Part shown: positions 1-12,505 of the stretch, in pieces
Numbering within the stretch: position 1 is the stretch's first letter
How the letters are laid out: every line of letters begins with the position of its first letter
Origin: Monilinia fructicola
Lineage: Eukaryota > Ascomycota > Leotiomycetes > Helotiales > Sclerotiniaceae
Length of the DNA: 64,000 nt
Assembly (NCBI GenBank): GCA_008692225.1
Contig: VICG01000007.1
Location: 1,027,501-1,091,500, forward strand
Direction: 5' to 3'
Position numbers and translations under genes: made by a program
The notes under the pieces: generated by a model
Databases searched by the model: none
Seen by the model: the letters and a program-made list of their open reading frames with translations, nothing else
What the model was told of the DNA's origin: nothing

Positions 1-741
1 CTCCCTAAATCTTACTATAACGTATATTTTACGTATATAGTAATAGGAGCTTTAAAGCGTTCATATTGAAAGATTTTCAGAATACTATATTAGCTTCAAA
101 ATAGCTTCAAAAATAGCTTCAAATACTAGTAATATACCATTCTCAATCCTATTTTGACTCTTCAATTTTACTTTAATATTATTAATATCATTAATACCAT
201 CAATACCATTAATACTATCAATACTATTAATACCATTAATACCATTAATACCATTAATACCATTAATACCATTAATACCATTAATACCATTAATACCATT
301 AATACCATTAATACCATTTAATACCATTGTTATTTATAAATAGTAAATTATTCTATTCGTTAAAGCATTACTTTTTCTACTTCGCTTCCACTCCTTTATT
401 TCGAAAATGCCCTCTCTCTCCCTTAATAATATATATTAAACCACTTTAGATTTTAAATAGTTTTAATACTATTAATAACAATAATAATAACAATAATAAC
501 AACAATAATACTATAGATTATAATATACTTGAATATGCTTAAATAAAGTAATACACTTAAATAAACCAAAATTTTGTAATATACTTAAATAAGTTTAGTT
601 TAATATACTAAAATCAACAAACTAAGCTCAAAATAAAATATAAATTATTAGTATTAACTTTTATTCCTATATTATATGCTTTAAAATCTATAGATTCCCA
701 AATGTTATATATCAAAAAACCATTTTGAATATGGAATTATG
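1..741. other. AT-rich gene-free island at window start
   Basis: Very AT-rich sequence with short A/T runs, AAT/AAC trinucleotide repeats near 470-515 and the 9-bp minisatellite listed separately. No open frame here resembles a protein; the longest, on the minus strand at 85-327, is a translation of the minisatellite. The composition is what repeat-induced point mutation or an AT isochore would leave in a filamentous ascomycete, but I see no recognisable transposon domain. Telomeric TTAGGG arrays are absent, so this is not a chromosome end. Confidence 0.6.
176..326. repeat. 9-bp minisatellite (TACCATTAA)n
   Basis: About ten near-perfect head-to-tail copies of TACCATTAA run from about 231 to 318, with degenerate copies (TATCATTAA, CATCAATAC) on the left flank. 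On the minus strand it reads as a repeated Asn-Gly-Ile tripeptide, which is an artefact of the 9-bp period. Confidence 0.9.
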
Positions 742-3379
742 CTATAAACCGAATATGGTATATAGCCATATTTCTGGGTACTCTAGGGCTTTCAGATGGG
801 TGATGAGAGAACACCGGCGCACTGTGCATGAAGAAATGCTAACCAAGAGGCAACTGCAAGCTTCGGCTAATGAGCTCCATGCATGACGTCTCTTGTAACT
901 GGGAGGGTGAAGCTCAAGTGAGCGCTTTGATCTGGTTTCGTGGATGACGAGACCCGAGATGCGTCGCGTGGAAGGTGTAGTAGTTTTGGTTTTTGACAAA
1001 AGAGAGATACGGGTCATCATATTGGTGCTTGCAACAATCGACGATTTTCAGAAGCGTTAGGACTAGTGTTGCGAATGAGATACATGTCATGAAGGAACCT
1101 CTGTCAAACCCCGTTCGGCACCCAAACTCTCATCGTCAGGATGGCGTGGCGAGTTCCGTGCATCCCCACGTCCGGTGGATTACCCGGGATTTTCTCTACG
1201 TCGGATATCCCATCGATATCTCGTTGATCAAGAGTTGTGGCACGGGTGGGTTGTCTTCAGGATATTGCGAGCGCACGACGCGTCTCTTGGTTATTGGTGG
1301 GGAAATGGAGAAAGGGAGGGGATTGAGGTTGAGGGGGGTGGCTTTTATGTGGGCGGGGAGAGTATTTCGGGGGTAGCACCTTGATGCATCTGTAATATGT
1401 CAAAGACGAGTTCTTGATGTGAGTACTTGTCAAGTGTGTCGATGGGAACGGTTGAGATGAAGCGAGGTGGTCGAAATCCGCGCTTCGCCATTTGCGGCTT
1501 TTGAACTCGGAGAGGAGATGAGGATTGTGTGGTATGAGCGAGGCATACGCGACGTTGAATGGGCTTTGTCGCATCCGATCTTTAGTTCTGATTGTGGTTT
1601 TAGACGTCATACGAGACTCTTTCTTGTACAGCGAGCAATGTGCCTTGTGCCCTGTAGTGTACGAGATGCCTAGGCGAGTTTCCATTCGTTTTTGAGACTG
1701 ACTTCTAAGACGAACTATGCGTTTATTGTCATCTACACGCTGCAAGTTCCACAGGATCAGTCTACTCGATGGAGAAGTATTTCCCGTCCTATCTCTGCCG
1801 AATATGTCAGTATATTGGTATTGATTCCCCCAGTGTCTGCAGAGCACGTAACTTCTAGACAGCGGATCAAATGACGGTAGATGGATGAACAGTGATACGA
1901 GGTGCTCCCTGTTTCCACAAGATGGATCAGTCCTCCTTTTATCCGACGGCCTCGCTTTAATATGTTAAGTATCCTCCACGGTTCCTCTCTGACCGAACTA
2001 GAAGATATCGAATCTACTGCCTGCATCAAACCCCCCCCTCCCCGCCTCGCCTCCCCTCCTCCTTCCCTCACGCATCAGACATTTCTATACATCTTCTTTA
2101 CGTCTCTGCATCACGTTCTCGAAACTTCCGATTACTGTTCTACACTTTCCGTTTCCGATGTTGAACAATTATCCAAACAAATTCCTTTCCGTACACCTGC
2201 AGTGACTCATGGGTTGGTTAACTCTCAACCACCAATTCTCGGCAGCGGTCAGATCCCGGGATGACAACATGCAAATCTGCTCTCCGTTTGATTCTCAAAT
2301 TCTGCAGAAAGATGAGCGAATATACGTCCGATTTGTTTCTCGCAAACTGGACAATCGATGTTTTCTGGAATATAGAGCAGCGAATTTGCATTTCTTTCTC
2401 CCTTTTGCTTGGCCTGAGCAGCGTCAACTAACTACATTAGAGGTAAAGGCAGCACCTCCTAAGTCATCACTGCCGAGATATCCTTGAGTCGATTGTGTTC
2501 GGTGGTCTCGCGAATATAGTGTTTCGAATACTCGAGTAGTCTTGACAGCAGTCCATCAATGGGATTCTCGATATTTGAAAAACGAAAAACCTTGAGAATG
2601 GTTCACATTTCATAATGCATATAATATCCATAGATGGTATAACTAATTTATAATCGATCTGATCTAGCTATAGCTATAGCTACATAGACCATGCGACGAG
2701 CCTATACTTTATATACAAAGTGGATTATCACAAAAAAAGAGCAAATCGTCCGTAAAGCAACTGAACCAAACAATTCTTAATCCTCCGGGAGATCTTCAAG
2801 ATACCTATTGTAAATATCAGTACATCAAACAGGTATAGCCCATGATGCCCGCAGTGTTAGAAACACTTGTTAGTAAAGATATCATTCGATGAATTACCAT
2901 AGAATGACTTGAGTATTCCAAACCATTTCAACATTATTATCATCTTTATACATGAAATAGGTTCAAAATCCGGGGTGCCGTCGTTGTTAGACTGCAAGCG
3001 GCACTACTGTAAACTCTTGGCTACACTTATCCTTATGATTGTATCACTATGTGGAGTCAGACCGGTTTCTCCATTGCATCTGCTGCTAGGGCAGTAGTAA
3101 ATGTTTTGCCCTTTCAATGGCACAAGTGCGCCGATCTTCATATTCCTGAAAGCCGTAAGATCCTCAATATCATGATCATAATAATATGCATATCTTTCAG
3201 CTCCACAATCTCAGAATCCATTTGAGATTGAGGTACGACTAGATCAATGAAAAGGAATTCTGAGAATTCGTCTTGAATTGAAAAAGAAAACTGCATAGGC
3301 TGACTGGTGTGGCTTTCAAACATAACTCCACATTCGTTACTAGAACATTCACTTGGAAGACTTGAAAAAAGTTGCATAG
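742..3379. other. No recognisable gene; scattered non-homologous open frames
   Basis: The base composition becomes more balanced than in the left flank. The longest open stretch is on the minus strand (1257-1847, 196 codons); its end is low-complexity Pro/His/Ser and it matches no family I know. Overlapping plus-strand frames of similar length exist, which argues against real coding. AGCTAT repeats lie near 2665-2685. A remnant of the ubiquitin-like-domain pseudogene may extend left of 3380 (minus-strand frame 3138-3377), but I cannot align it. Confidence 0.4.
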
Positions 3380-4744
3380 TATACTGACTAGGTTATTCTG
3401 CCTCCTATAGATAGGCTGCCATTATGAGAGCCGCATCGCGGCAACGGGCATATAATTATTACCTTTCGGTTTGACAATCTCATCCAGAATGATAGCCATG
3501 GTGAGCATGCTACCTGGTTAAAGTCCATGAATACTGCAATACTCTTCGGACATAATTTGCTTTCTGTTCCTACTGTTGAAGATATCGTCATTTCCATTTG
3601 AAACTTTGGAATGTCCGGGGCCAATGTTGAACCGATGCTGAATTAACGCTTGAAGGTCGCCAAAGGAGAATTCAGATGGGACAGGGAACACTCGTCCGAG
3701 CTCATCTTTTATGTTTAAAGGAGCCTGAAAGTAGGTAAATCTGGTATCTACCGCGGGTCGCATAACTCGAAGTTCTTGTACAAGCTTAGAACTTTCTGGG
3801 GAGAGAAACTATCTTAAGTTAGCATTTGAGCACATAATAAGCGTGGGTAGGTTTTCACTAGTCCTGAATGCGGTCCAAATATGAGCTTTTAGTGCTTGAG
3901 ATACTATGAACTGTCGTGACTTGTTGACTTCAACAATTAGGATATATCGACTAAAATCAATGTACGAAACAACTTTCATATGCCAGGTAATTTTAGCGTT
4001 TAAGATGAATTCATAAAATGATGAATCTACTCATTTCTGACAGCAACTAAAAGTACTGGAAATTCCGAATGCAGGGGTTCAAACTTACAGAAGTTTAACC
4101 AATCCTTCCTTGATACATTACAACGGAAGAACAAGCTGATGGTTGACAACACGAGGAAGTGTTGCAAAAATTGACCATTTGCGTTTGACCAGAAGTTATT
4201 GATCGCGAACACTGTCCTGAATTGCTGTCATGGCCGTTTTCGTGTTTGCGATATCATTCTGAGCGTCTAATGTAACAGACTCGGGGCTCTACTGGTGTGT
4301 CTCCACTTGGTCCATAACCAATTTCAGTGTTTCCAGCCCGTGGAACGCCAAAACCGTATTTATCCTGGCAATATGAGTGCTCAGGTACTCGCTTCACTTC
4401 TGAATTTCATCATTCTCGGCAAACATCCACTGCATCTTCCTCCCTGGGACTTTGATTCCAATAGATGCTGTAGGGCCTAGACAGCTTTTAAATCTCGACA
4501 TTCTCTTCAAAACTACTCGATAAAATTTCTGCAAGATGAAGCTTCGCATTTGATAATCTCCAAATCATCTATGTTACCGGCTTTCAATCTATCAATATAC
4601 TTCAAAGCCTTCTCTAGGTCCTATAGCTCTCGAAAGTGGTCTGTCTGACTTGTAACCTCCAGCCTTACGAAAGCCCTTAATCAACGTTGCAACAATTTCC
4701 CCTGCGGCTATAAAGTCACCTCTAGGGAGTTCGAACGATATCAT
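3380..4744 (-). pseudogene. Decayed fungal ubiquitin-like-domain (ULD_2-type) protein
   Basis: Read on the minus strand, conceptual fragments line up in order with a large filamentous-fungal family that has a helical N-terminal region and a ubiquitin-like fold. The N-terminus begins near 4744 with a GDFIAAGEIV motif like the family's opening. A helical piece follows in another frame (DLEKALKYIDRLKAG, CEASSCRNFIE), then VPGRKMQWMFAENDEIQK and HIARINTVLAFHGLE. After a degraded middle comes the ubiquitin-like core at about 3763-3520 (YFQAPLNIKDELGRVFPVPS, LQALIQHRF, NSRNRKQI). The tail MAIILDEI follows an in-frame stop. At least two frame changes and several stops separate the fragments, so no intact product is possible. 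The family match is from memory of conserved motifs. The role of intact members is not well established; related N-terminal domains occur in STAND/HET-type proteins. Confidence 0.7.
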
Positions 4745-7700
4745 TATAAGTGAATACCGAGCTTTCGATCGCTGAAAGCTGTACACTGATGTGTGGGCTA
4801 TGAATGTTTGGATACGATTCAATAATCCCAATGGGTAAAGTGGACTTAAGAATCAAGAGTCTAGAATCAAACATTTCTCATTATCATCCTAGAGGGAACA
4901 AAACTGCAATGAGTCAGAACTTTGGAGAAAAAAGGAAGGAGATGAAAGAAATGGTAGACTGGACTTCGGTGGTGAGCCGTCATAATGGATTAGTCCAATT
5001 GGATTATCCTGCTTTGCTTTCCTTCTAGACAGCCAATGAATCTTCTATAGCCACAAACATTTCATTCATATTAACAAAGATAATATAATCCCCTACTCAT
5101 CTGGGTGATATCGAATAACTTGCCGGCTAACATTCCATCCACATCCTCATTGATCGAAGGTGACTTGCTCAGCCAAAGTTCATTTGTGAGGGGTAAAATC
5201 CTTCGTCTCCAACATGGAACATCAGCTTGATGGTTTGCCCTGTCATATCTTCTGCAATCGCCCCATCCAGTTAACCAATTGATTGACCATGGACGAATCA
5301 TTCTTGTAGTATCAAAAACGGTGATGCAATCCAGTATTCGTGAATGAGTTCCGAGCCATGAAGAATAGAACTGAAAATACATTGCTATAGTAATATGTGT
5401 GAAAGGGAAGAATAAGTCAAGTAACTCCAGTAACCCTTCGAAAATATACATGATTCTCCCTCAAATTCACTTCTTGAAGGTATAGTATAGTTTTGTTGAA
5501 AATTCATTACATTCAGGGATGGATATCTTTTCAGGAACTTGACGTCTTATTTATATCGAAAGGGATTACTTCTGTCTACATTAAGCTTAGGTAGGTTAGA
5601 ACTAACCTTGAGGTAAGCGATCAGATCTGAGATAGCTTCCCCATACTTTTTACCCATACCCCAAAATTCCACTTCACACTACAAACAAGAGAAAAAGAAT
5701 GAATACAACGATAGCACTTGCCAGGCCACTTTGGACAGCCCATATCTTAATATTCATCGGCATTACAATTTCACAACAGTAAGGTCCGTGGTGGGCATAT
5801 ATATATCTCCCCGTGCGTGCCTCCGTTTGCTCTGGACCCTCGATATCAAGCGGGAGTTGAAGGGGGTGTGGTAAGTTTGTAATTGGAAGAAAAGGATGAT
5901 ATTAGACACGCACATGTTGTCCGCCCGTGGGATTAGATATATTCAGCTGCGTTGCGTAAGTAAAATTACATCCTGGGAGATTTTACGAGGAGAGTTTTCT
6001 AAGGGTAATGAGTTGAGGGAAAGATGGGCGCTCAGGTTGGAACTAGGGGAAAGGAAAAGATTAGGGCTGAGGTTGAAGGTAAGGACAAGAATGGGAAACT
6101 TGCCCTTCCAGGTTGTCTCTTCACTTTTGGAGATTCTCGCTTTTCTCGGGATCGATGAATACCTGAATATTCAATGAAATTATTTGGTTTCCGAAACCAT
6201 TTTCAACGTTCATTGCTTTTTAGACCCTGCTATTCACTTATTCTACGGCTAGGGCTCGGAAGGAGCCAATGGTGAGTGAATACTATCCATCTTGATTCGT
6301 AATTATGAATTTCTTTCAATTTTGATCGTCAGTTATATACTAGATAGAGTTTTATGCACAACTTGATGAAACCCTATCATGTAGACCACTTAAGAGTTAA
6401 CATTCGAGCGAAAAACTCATCGTAGAAAGGCCTAGGGGTAACATGAGAGTTAGACCCGGAAGATTAGCAATTTGATATGCTCACAGACCATTATATTGCT
6501 CTATAATATTTGACAAATGAACAAGCAATTTTGTGCAATGACCCACAATACTGTTCTTTTGTCACCAAAACCTCCAATTTCTCTGGCATTGAGGCCCCTC
6601 GCTTACTGAGTAGAACTATCCATTATAGCAAATTGCCGAAGCTTCCACTATCAACCGGCATACTGGGACGCAAATGTTTAAATATCAGCTAATCAATATC
6701 TCCCTTGCAAGAAGTTCGCTCTTCTTAAATCTTACACACAACATATCTACCCGTAATCTAGTCTGCCGAATGGCGACCATTACTCTCACATCTATCGGTA
6801 GTCACAATATCCAACAACCAAAATGTTGGCTCTCATACTCAAACTCCCCAACGCAGCGTAATCATATCAACAAAGGGACGCGTGTATGCAGCCCTACGGC
6901 GCATATATCTTTAGTAATTTAAATCATACGGTAAATTGGGTGAGATGTCAGATAACAATATGCATGTAGCTCATTTCCTTATGCAGGCTAACTGCATGAA
7001 ACCCGTAACTTCTTTATGATTGGATAAACGGTTTCGTTGTAGGTATGTAGGAGTTTCTTTCTTTCACAACCTTTGAGCGCGCCTTACGTGATGTATTGTT
7101 GCTGTAGACGGCACAGATGATAGTTCCAGAACAGTCTTCTGGGAGCAAGTTGATTTTCATTGATGGATGCATGCATATAAGATAGAAGGAACTCTACGTG
7201 TTTTCAAAATTTTCATCAATATCAGTTCCCTTATCAATTCTTCAGAAGGCTTCGGGACACCAACTCACAATGTTTTACGCCATCCCCTTGAAAATCGGTA
7301 TCGGCATCTCGTTGCCATTTCGAGAAGTCAAAGCCAGTTGGAGAATTAGCAGTAGTAGACGTTCGGCAAGATCATCTCGTGGTCTTTCATTTCACTTCAA
7401 GAGGTTGATACCTCCTACTTTTGCTGTACGACGCTACTAGCTCGTATCTTCTGATGTACGGAATTTGGGTCATCTCTCGGTGTCGTTGGTTTCTAATGCT
7501 TCTGCTGGCGTGACGTTGAATGCAGTTTCTTTTTACGTATGTTTCGATGAGTGTTAGATGTTCTTCCACTTTTTGACCATCTTCTAGTTTAATTTGGGCC
7601 GAGGATTCAACGCACAGCTATCTGTGTTTATCGATTTTTCGAAGTTGCGACCCAGAGAGAGGATTTGGCATTCGATTCACAAATACCCCTTCCATATGAT

Positions 7701-8842
7701 TCAGAAAACTTCTAGAAGACGACCGCCTATCTCGAAGGTCCGATGCAATAGGTACATAGCGTTATGATTTGGGTGATTATCAGAGTACATCTGATTGAGG
7801 TACTGTGTATATGTACGCACAATTACAGGCAAAAATGAAGGATTAAAGATGGATTTGGGATAAGAATGAACACAGTGTGTACTCGGTATGAAAGGTGACT
7901 TCTCTATGCGAGGACGATAGATACCCTAAGGTAGATGAAGACATTCAGCGCGCATGATCGTCTCCCTGCTTTTGGAACTCACATGTTCTTAAGACTGAAT
8001 GTTATCACTACATTGCGATTCCAAGTCCAAGTGAAGTCTTGGTTTCTTGCCCATGTCGAAGTTGACTAACATTGTGGAAATTTCATCCGAGGATACATGA
8101 TCTCAAGATCAAGCTACCACCTCGAATTCATGCTACCATCCTCAACATTGGAATGATTGAACTTGCAATGGATGACAAGATGAGAGCTTGTGAAATTTAA
8201 CAGCCATGTGACCGCGAAAACCTAGAAGCCATCAGCGCGGCAGGGGCGATGCTTAAACGATGGCCTTGAGTTAAACTTATGCTCTGGTGTAAATATGCCC
8301 AAAACAGTATGTGTATTGATTATTGGAATGAAAACATCAATCATATCGCCAATCTCTTGCTCACAGTATACATGAGAGTATAAGAAATGAGCTTAATATA
8401 GGTATAACAGCCTTTGAATAACTCCGGAATCCAAAACAAATAGGGTCCGAAAGAGGGTGGCTTCAAAGTTAGCCCGGTACTCAAACAATCCTTTGACCGA
8501 AACCGTTCCTAGTAATCTCACGGCGGTACTCTGCCCCTTTTGTCCCAATAGCGAATCATTGATCAGAGTATAAGCCATGCTCACTCCTCTAACAATAATC
8601 GCTGCGCGGGGAGTCATGTTTATTCTTCGTCTCGTTTAGGTATTGTAACGTCAATTCTCCTTTGCTAAAAGTAGTGATCGAGAATACACATAGATAGTTA
8701 GTGCTGCCGCTTCAAATGTCTTGATTATCCTCTCCCCCTTTCATGCTCTCTTCTGCGCGGGAAAGTTTGATTTTGAATCGTACTTGCAACCAAATAAGGT
8801 GATCAGTTAAATGGTGGTCAATTCAATCATTCTTTGCAATCG
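4745..8842. other. Gene-poor stretch with no recognised gene
   Basis: About 4 kb with many stops in all frames. Apart from the minus-strand open frame at 5071-5451, open frames are short (8393-8617 minus, 6674-6922 plus, 7167-7440 plus) and match nothing I recognise. A low-complexity Arg/Leu/Glu frame at 5896-6177 looks spurious. No long repeats or transposon hallmarks are visible. Confidence 0.4.
5071..5451 (-). other. Possible exon or remnant, unknown protein
   Basis: A 126-codon open frame whose composition looks protein-like: rich in Trp, Cys and Arg with few repeats, including SWLGTHSRILDCITVFDTTR and HQADVPCWRRRILPLTNELW. I cannot assign it to a family. It lies just upstream, on the same strand, of the ubiquitin-like-domain pseudogene, so it may be a fragment of another decayed gene or an exon of an unmodelled one. 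I see no confident splice partners. Confidence 0.25.
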
Positions 8843-9813
8843 ATGTCATATTCGTTCAATATGCGTCCAAATTTGTCTTTTGCACTCTTTTCTTGGCTTT
8901 CAGAATTGGTGAAAGGGCAATGTTATAGTTATGCGGGGGATGAAATGGATGCTGCGTATCAGCCATGTAATGGCTCGGCACCTGTTAGTATGTGCTGCCA
9001 CCTTGGAGTCGCCAACAATGGGGGAGATGTATGTGGCTCAGGATCTACATACGGTCTTTGTGGTGTAACTGGATCACAACTTTGGAGAGAATCTTGTACG
9101 GATAAAACATGGCAGTCGCCAGTTTGTTTGAAGTTGTGTGTTGGTGGTATGGAGCCTCTAATGTATCCAACGCAATAATTGCAGCTGATGATTTTGTGTG
9201 TGTAGTCAATGATACCGAGATCACGGCATGTCCAAATGGTAGTTATTGTTGCGGGAGAAATGCAGTAGGTTGTTGCAATGCAAACGAAGGAAAATTCGTC
9301 GTCAACAATCGGGTTTCGGATACTGCAGCAGTGAATTCGTCGGGCTCTCAAAGTTCCCAGACTACATATGCGTCCTCTCCATCAATCATAATACCAGCAT
9401 CCGGGTTTGGATCACTCATTATATCTGGAGTACCATTATCTACTGTGATCCAAACAAGCACGATCCAACCATCAGTCATAATCACAACAGTATACCAACC
9501 TCTACCAGCATCAAGCTTCATAGGGTCATCTACAAATATGCCGCCGCCTCTATCTACAGGTGCCAAAGCAGGTATAGCAGTAGGGGCTGGCGTAGGAACC
9601 GTAGTATTACTTGCACTCGCAGCATGCTTCTGGAAACGAAAACAAACCAAAAGCAGGCTGCATGAGCTCCCGTCCACAGCGATTAAGCCTTCTCCTGCAG
9701 AATTCAATAGGAGGCCCAAGTATGTATATAGAGCGGAGGTGGACGGTACGATGCCAAAACCAGTGGAGACTCATGGGTATGGAAGGCGAAATGAGCCTGC
9801 AGAAATGCTGTAG
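8843..9813 (+). CDS. Cys-rich, Ser/Thr-rich single-pass membrane protein
   Basis: Two exons, 8843-9146 and 9206-9813, give a 303-residue protein. The 59-bp intron has a GTATGG donor and a TGTAG acceptor. A second Met at 8861 is an equally likely start; a hydrophobic segment follows it and would end near GQ as a signal peptide. The first half is extracellular-like and Cys-rich, with paired motifs such as MCCHLG and YCCGRNAVGCC. A Ser/Thr/Pro/Ile-rich stalk follows, then one transmembrane helix at about residues 222-244 (GAKAGIAVGAGVGTVVLLAL) and a basic stop-transfer stretch KRKQTK. The cytoplasmic tail has about 55 residues. This architecture is common among filamentous-ascomycete surface proteins (WSC/Mid2-like arrangement), but no WSC domain is clear. 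A role in wall sensing or adhesion is only inference. Confidence 0.75.
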
Positions 9814-10314
9814 CAAATGGAGAGGTGCTTGAAATTATCTACATAGCTCAAGTTTCCCAAATTCTCAAGCCTTTTCGAATGCGGGTAAAATCAAATACAG
9901 AGTTAATCAAGATTAGAATCTTATATAGATTCAACTCAATACTCGAAACCTGGGGGAAGAGTTCTACTTCTCATAGAATCCCAGATTACTATCGGCTCTA
10001 TCGACGAGCAATACAATTTGAAGTTTAATTGTTTCATATTATTGCTCGAGTAGTGAGTTTAGCTTTTCAGACGAGAACTGATTCAGTCATTGTGATTTGG
10101 CGGTTTGTGATTCGCTTACAAACGGAAGCAATTAAATGTTGCAGTGGAGGAATTGGAAGGAGTAAAGAGTTGAATAGGTACTGTGATGACGAGAGGGTGA
10201 ATCATCACTTGACCAAGTATCGTTCATTTTTGATGCACATATATGCAATCTATTGATGTAGAAGATCTCATGTCATCGAATGTGTTTTGCAGTTATTTTG
10301 TACTTTGAATAGAC
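9814..10314. other. Short intergenic region
   Basis: The region holds the 3' ends of two convergent genes, the membrane protein on plus and the Clr5 gene on minus. Only short frames; nothing recognised. Confidence 0.5.
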
Positions 10315-11692
10315 CTAAATCATTGGCGGGGCAAGAGATAGTCCAGGCGACGACATAGGATTTCCAGGTAGACATCTGCTTTCAGCATTGTCTATCATCC
10401 TGTCAACACTGTTATCAATCCAAGATGGTGCACTCCCCGTCAACAAACCCACAAGCCTTCTGTATTTTCCCAACAAGCGATCAATCTTGCTTCTTTCCTG
10501 TGCTGCCAGCGTTTCATTCCATTCCAGAATTTCCAACGAGTATTTGTAGAAGGATACATTAACATCGACTTCTTGGTTGCGAAAATCTCTCAGAATATCA
10601 ACATATCTTTGACATAAAAGTTTCGCTTCCTCGAGCTTGGAGCCAGTTGGCGGTTGCATGTCATTGCGGATTGCCTCGAGGCGATTCTGGTAGCCATGTA
10701 GCAGTTCTTCGCCCATAACAGCAAGAGCACATAGGTGGAAAACCGAGCCAGGCTCGGCGATAAATCCAGATGATGCATCTAGGAGATTGTCTTTCACAGT
10801 TTGCCATTGATCGACATATCTAGTATAACCCCAGATAACACTCCATATACTTTGTGACGGTGAGACATTATGCACGATGGAAGCTTTCAGAAATGCCTTG
10901 GTCAGGGTGATTCGTTCTGGAAAAGGAACATTTTCGTCGATTAGTTTGAAGTGATTACCGCCAGTGGGAGAAGAGGCGAGGATATGTCTGCAATGAACAG
11001 GGTCATTCAACCAAGAGATGGCACATGCCATGTATTCTCCATCTGATTGCCATTTGCGTAACAGAGGTTCAAAAACGTATTCGGCATGGTATAAGGTATG
11101 AATCAAAGGTAGTAGCTCTGAAAGTTTCATGGGTCGTGAGGGGATTGTGGTAGCTGGGATGCGGCCGTTGGTGACGCTAACAGGTACCAAAGCATCTTTG
11201 CAACCAAATTGAGGTTTCTCGATGCGGCTATGAGGATTGGACGAAGCTGGAGCATTAATATTATTTGCAGTTTTATTCGTAAAGGGGGATCGAGTGGGAT
11301 TTTCATTCATGAGTGAGTCCATAAAGCTTTGCGGGTGTGTGTGATCATCGTCCAGCAAAAGTAATAAATCAGCATCTTTTAGAAATTCTTCAGAATCTTC
11401 CAGCTCAACAGAAGCACTCGATTGTGGGTCTCGAAGACCTTGAGTGGCACATTTGTTGTTCGATTTGTACTTCTTCAACTCCCATTTACGGAGCATTCCT
11501 CGATAACTGCGAACGCTAGTTGACTCGAACTTAGCATTCGAAGGAATACCTCGAAAAACGTCGGTGATTTACAAACCTTGCACCGAATCCACGAGTCGAG
11601 CTCAGGGTCTTTCTAACCTGCTCCAGCGTTCGCCCTTCCGTAACATAGAGCTTCTCCACCTCATCCTTTATACTTTCCCAGTCCTTTGGCAT
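10315..11692 (-). CDS. Clr5-domain protein (435 aa)
   Basis: Exon 1 is 11692-11577 and exon 2 is 11506-10315, separated by a 70-bp intron (GTTTGT..CGCAG). The join rebuilds a complete N-terminal Clr5 domain: a start with the DWESIKDEVEKLYV helix, TLEQVRKTL, then FGASYRGMLRKWELKKYK across the junction. Clr5 (named after a fission-yeast silencing factor) is a roughly 55-residue helical domain found N-terminally in many filamentous-fungal proteins, presumed DNA-binding. Residues about 55-150 are disordered and acidic/polar (LLLLLDDD motif, NNIN). The remaining C-terminal region is helical with no known fold, as in many family members. It faces an intergenic region with AAGTGCAA motifs and is divergent from the hypothetical gene at 12737. 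A regulatory or chromatin role is inference. Confidence 0.8.
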
Positions 11693-12111
11693 GACTAAGT
11701 TTGTTCATTTGATCTGTAAAAGCTTTGATGCTGCAGAATTGAAAGAATTCGAGTTTCCATTGCGCTGGGGTTTCTCGACTTCGAACGGGTGGGACACCTC
11801 ATAATAATGGTGGGGAAGAGGAGCATAAGGAAGAGAACAAGAGCCGCAGCCTCGCTTCAAGCAAGTGGCGTGGCGAAAACTTCCTCTATCATCCACCACT
11901 ACTTCCCAATTGTTGACGCGTTCCATTTTTGCGCAGTCTGCCAAGTGTCTCGTTGGTTCGCTGTTCCCGATGATGATATAAGCTGAATTCTTTTCGACCT
12001 CGCCACCACGGTGTGAAGCATTTGCTGTATTACGTGCCATCAAGAAGCTGATGTTAGGCGGTTTTTTGGTGCTTGGTTAAGAGAAGATTCTAGAAACTAC
12101 TAGAGAGTCGC

Positions 12112-12131
12112 AAAAGTGCAATTGCACTTTT
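12112..12131. repeat. 20-bp perfect palindrome AAAAGTGCAA/TTGCACTTTT
   Basis: The 20 bases are exactly self-complementary without a spacer. Each arm contains the AAGTGCAA octamer that is repeated about 400 bp away. Confidence 0.85.
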
Positions 12132-12505
12132 CAGCAGACAAGCATTTCTACACAAGTTTATATGCAAAATCGCACAGCATATGGTCTGTTATTGGCTCGG
12201 CTAGTTCCCTGACTCTCTATATTAAGGTTTAGAACTGTAGTGCAGTCGCCGCCGTTCCCAGATTCCGGATGTTGAGAGCCAACCACCAGATGATCTCATG
12301 ATGATCATCAACTTTACAACAAAGCATGAGATCTATTGGGTTTATGCAGCCCTCTACGAATTTACGCCAGGTATTCTCCGCCCGTGTTAGCCCAGAGAAC
12401 GAAATCCTTTGAGTTGTTCTCACAGAAATCAATGAATTCAAAAGTTGTGGCGAGTGTCGAGTGTCTATTCATTAGGCAACATCAAGCTATTACCCTTTTT
12501 GCTGA

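Noticed and set aside
85..327. Minus-strand frame encoding a repeated Asn-Gly-Ile peptide
   Set aside because: It is only the translation of the 9-bp minisatellite.
1..741. Chromosome end (telomere/subtelomere)
   Set aside because: No TTAGGG/CCCTAA array or telomere-linked helicase sequence; only AT-rich DNA.
1257..1847. 196-codon minus-strand open frame
   Set aside because: No family resemblance, low-complexity end, and competing plus-strand frames over the same span; not called as a gene.
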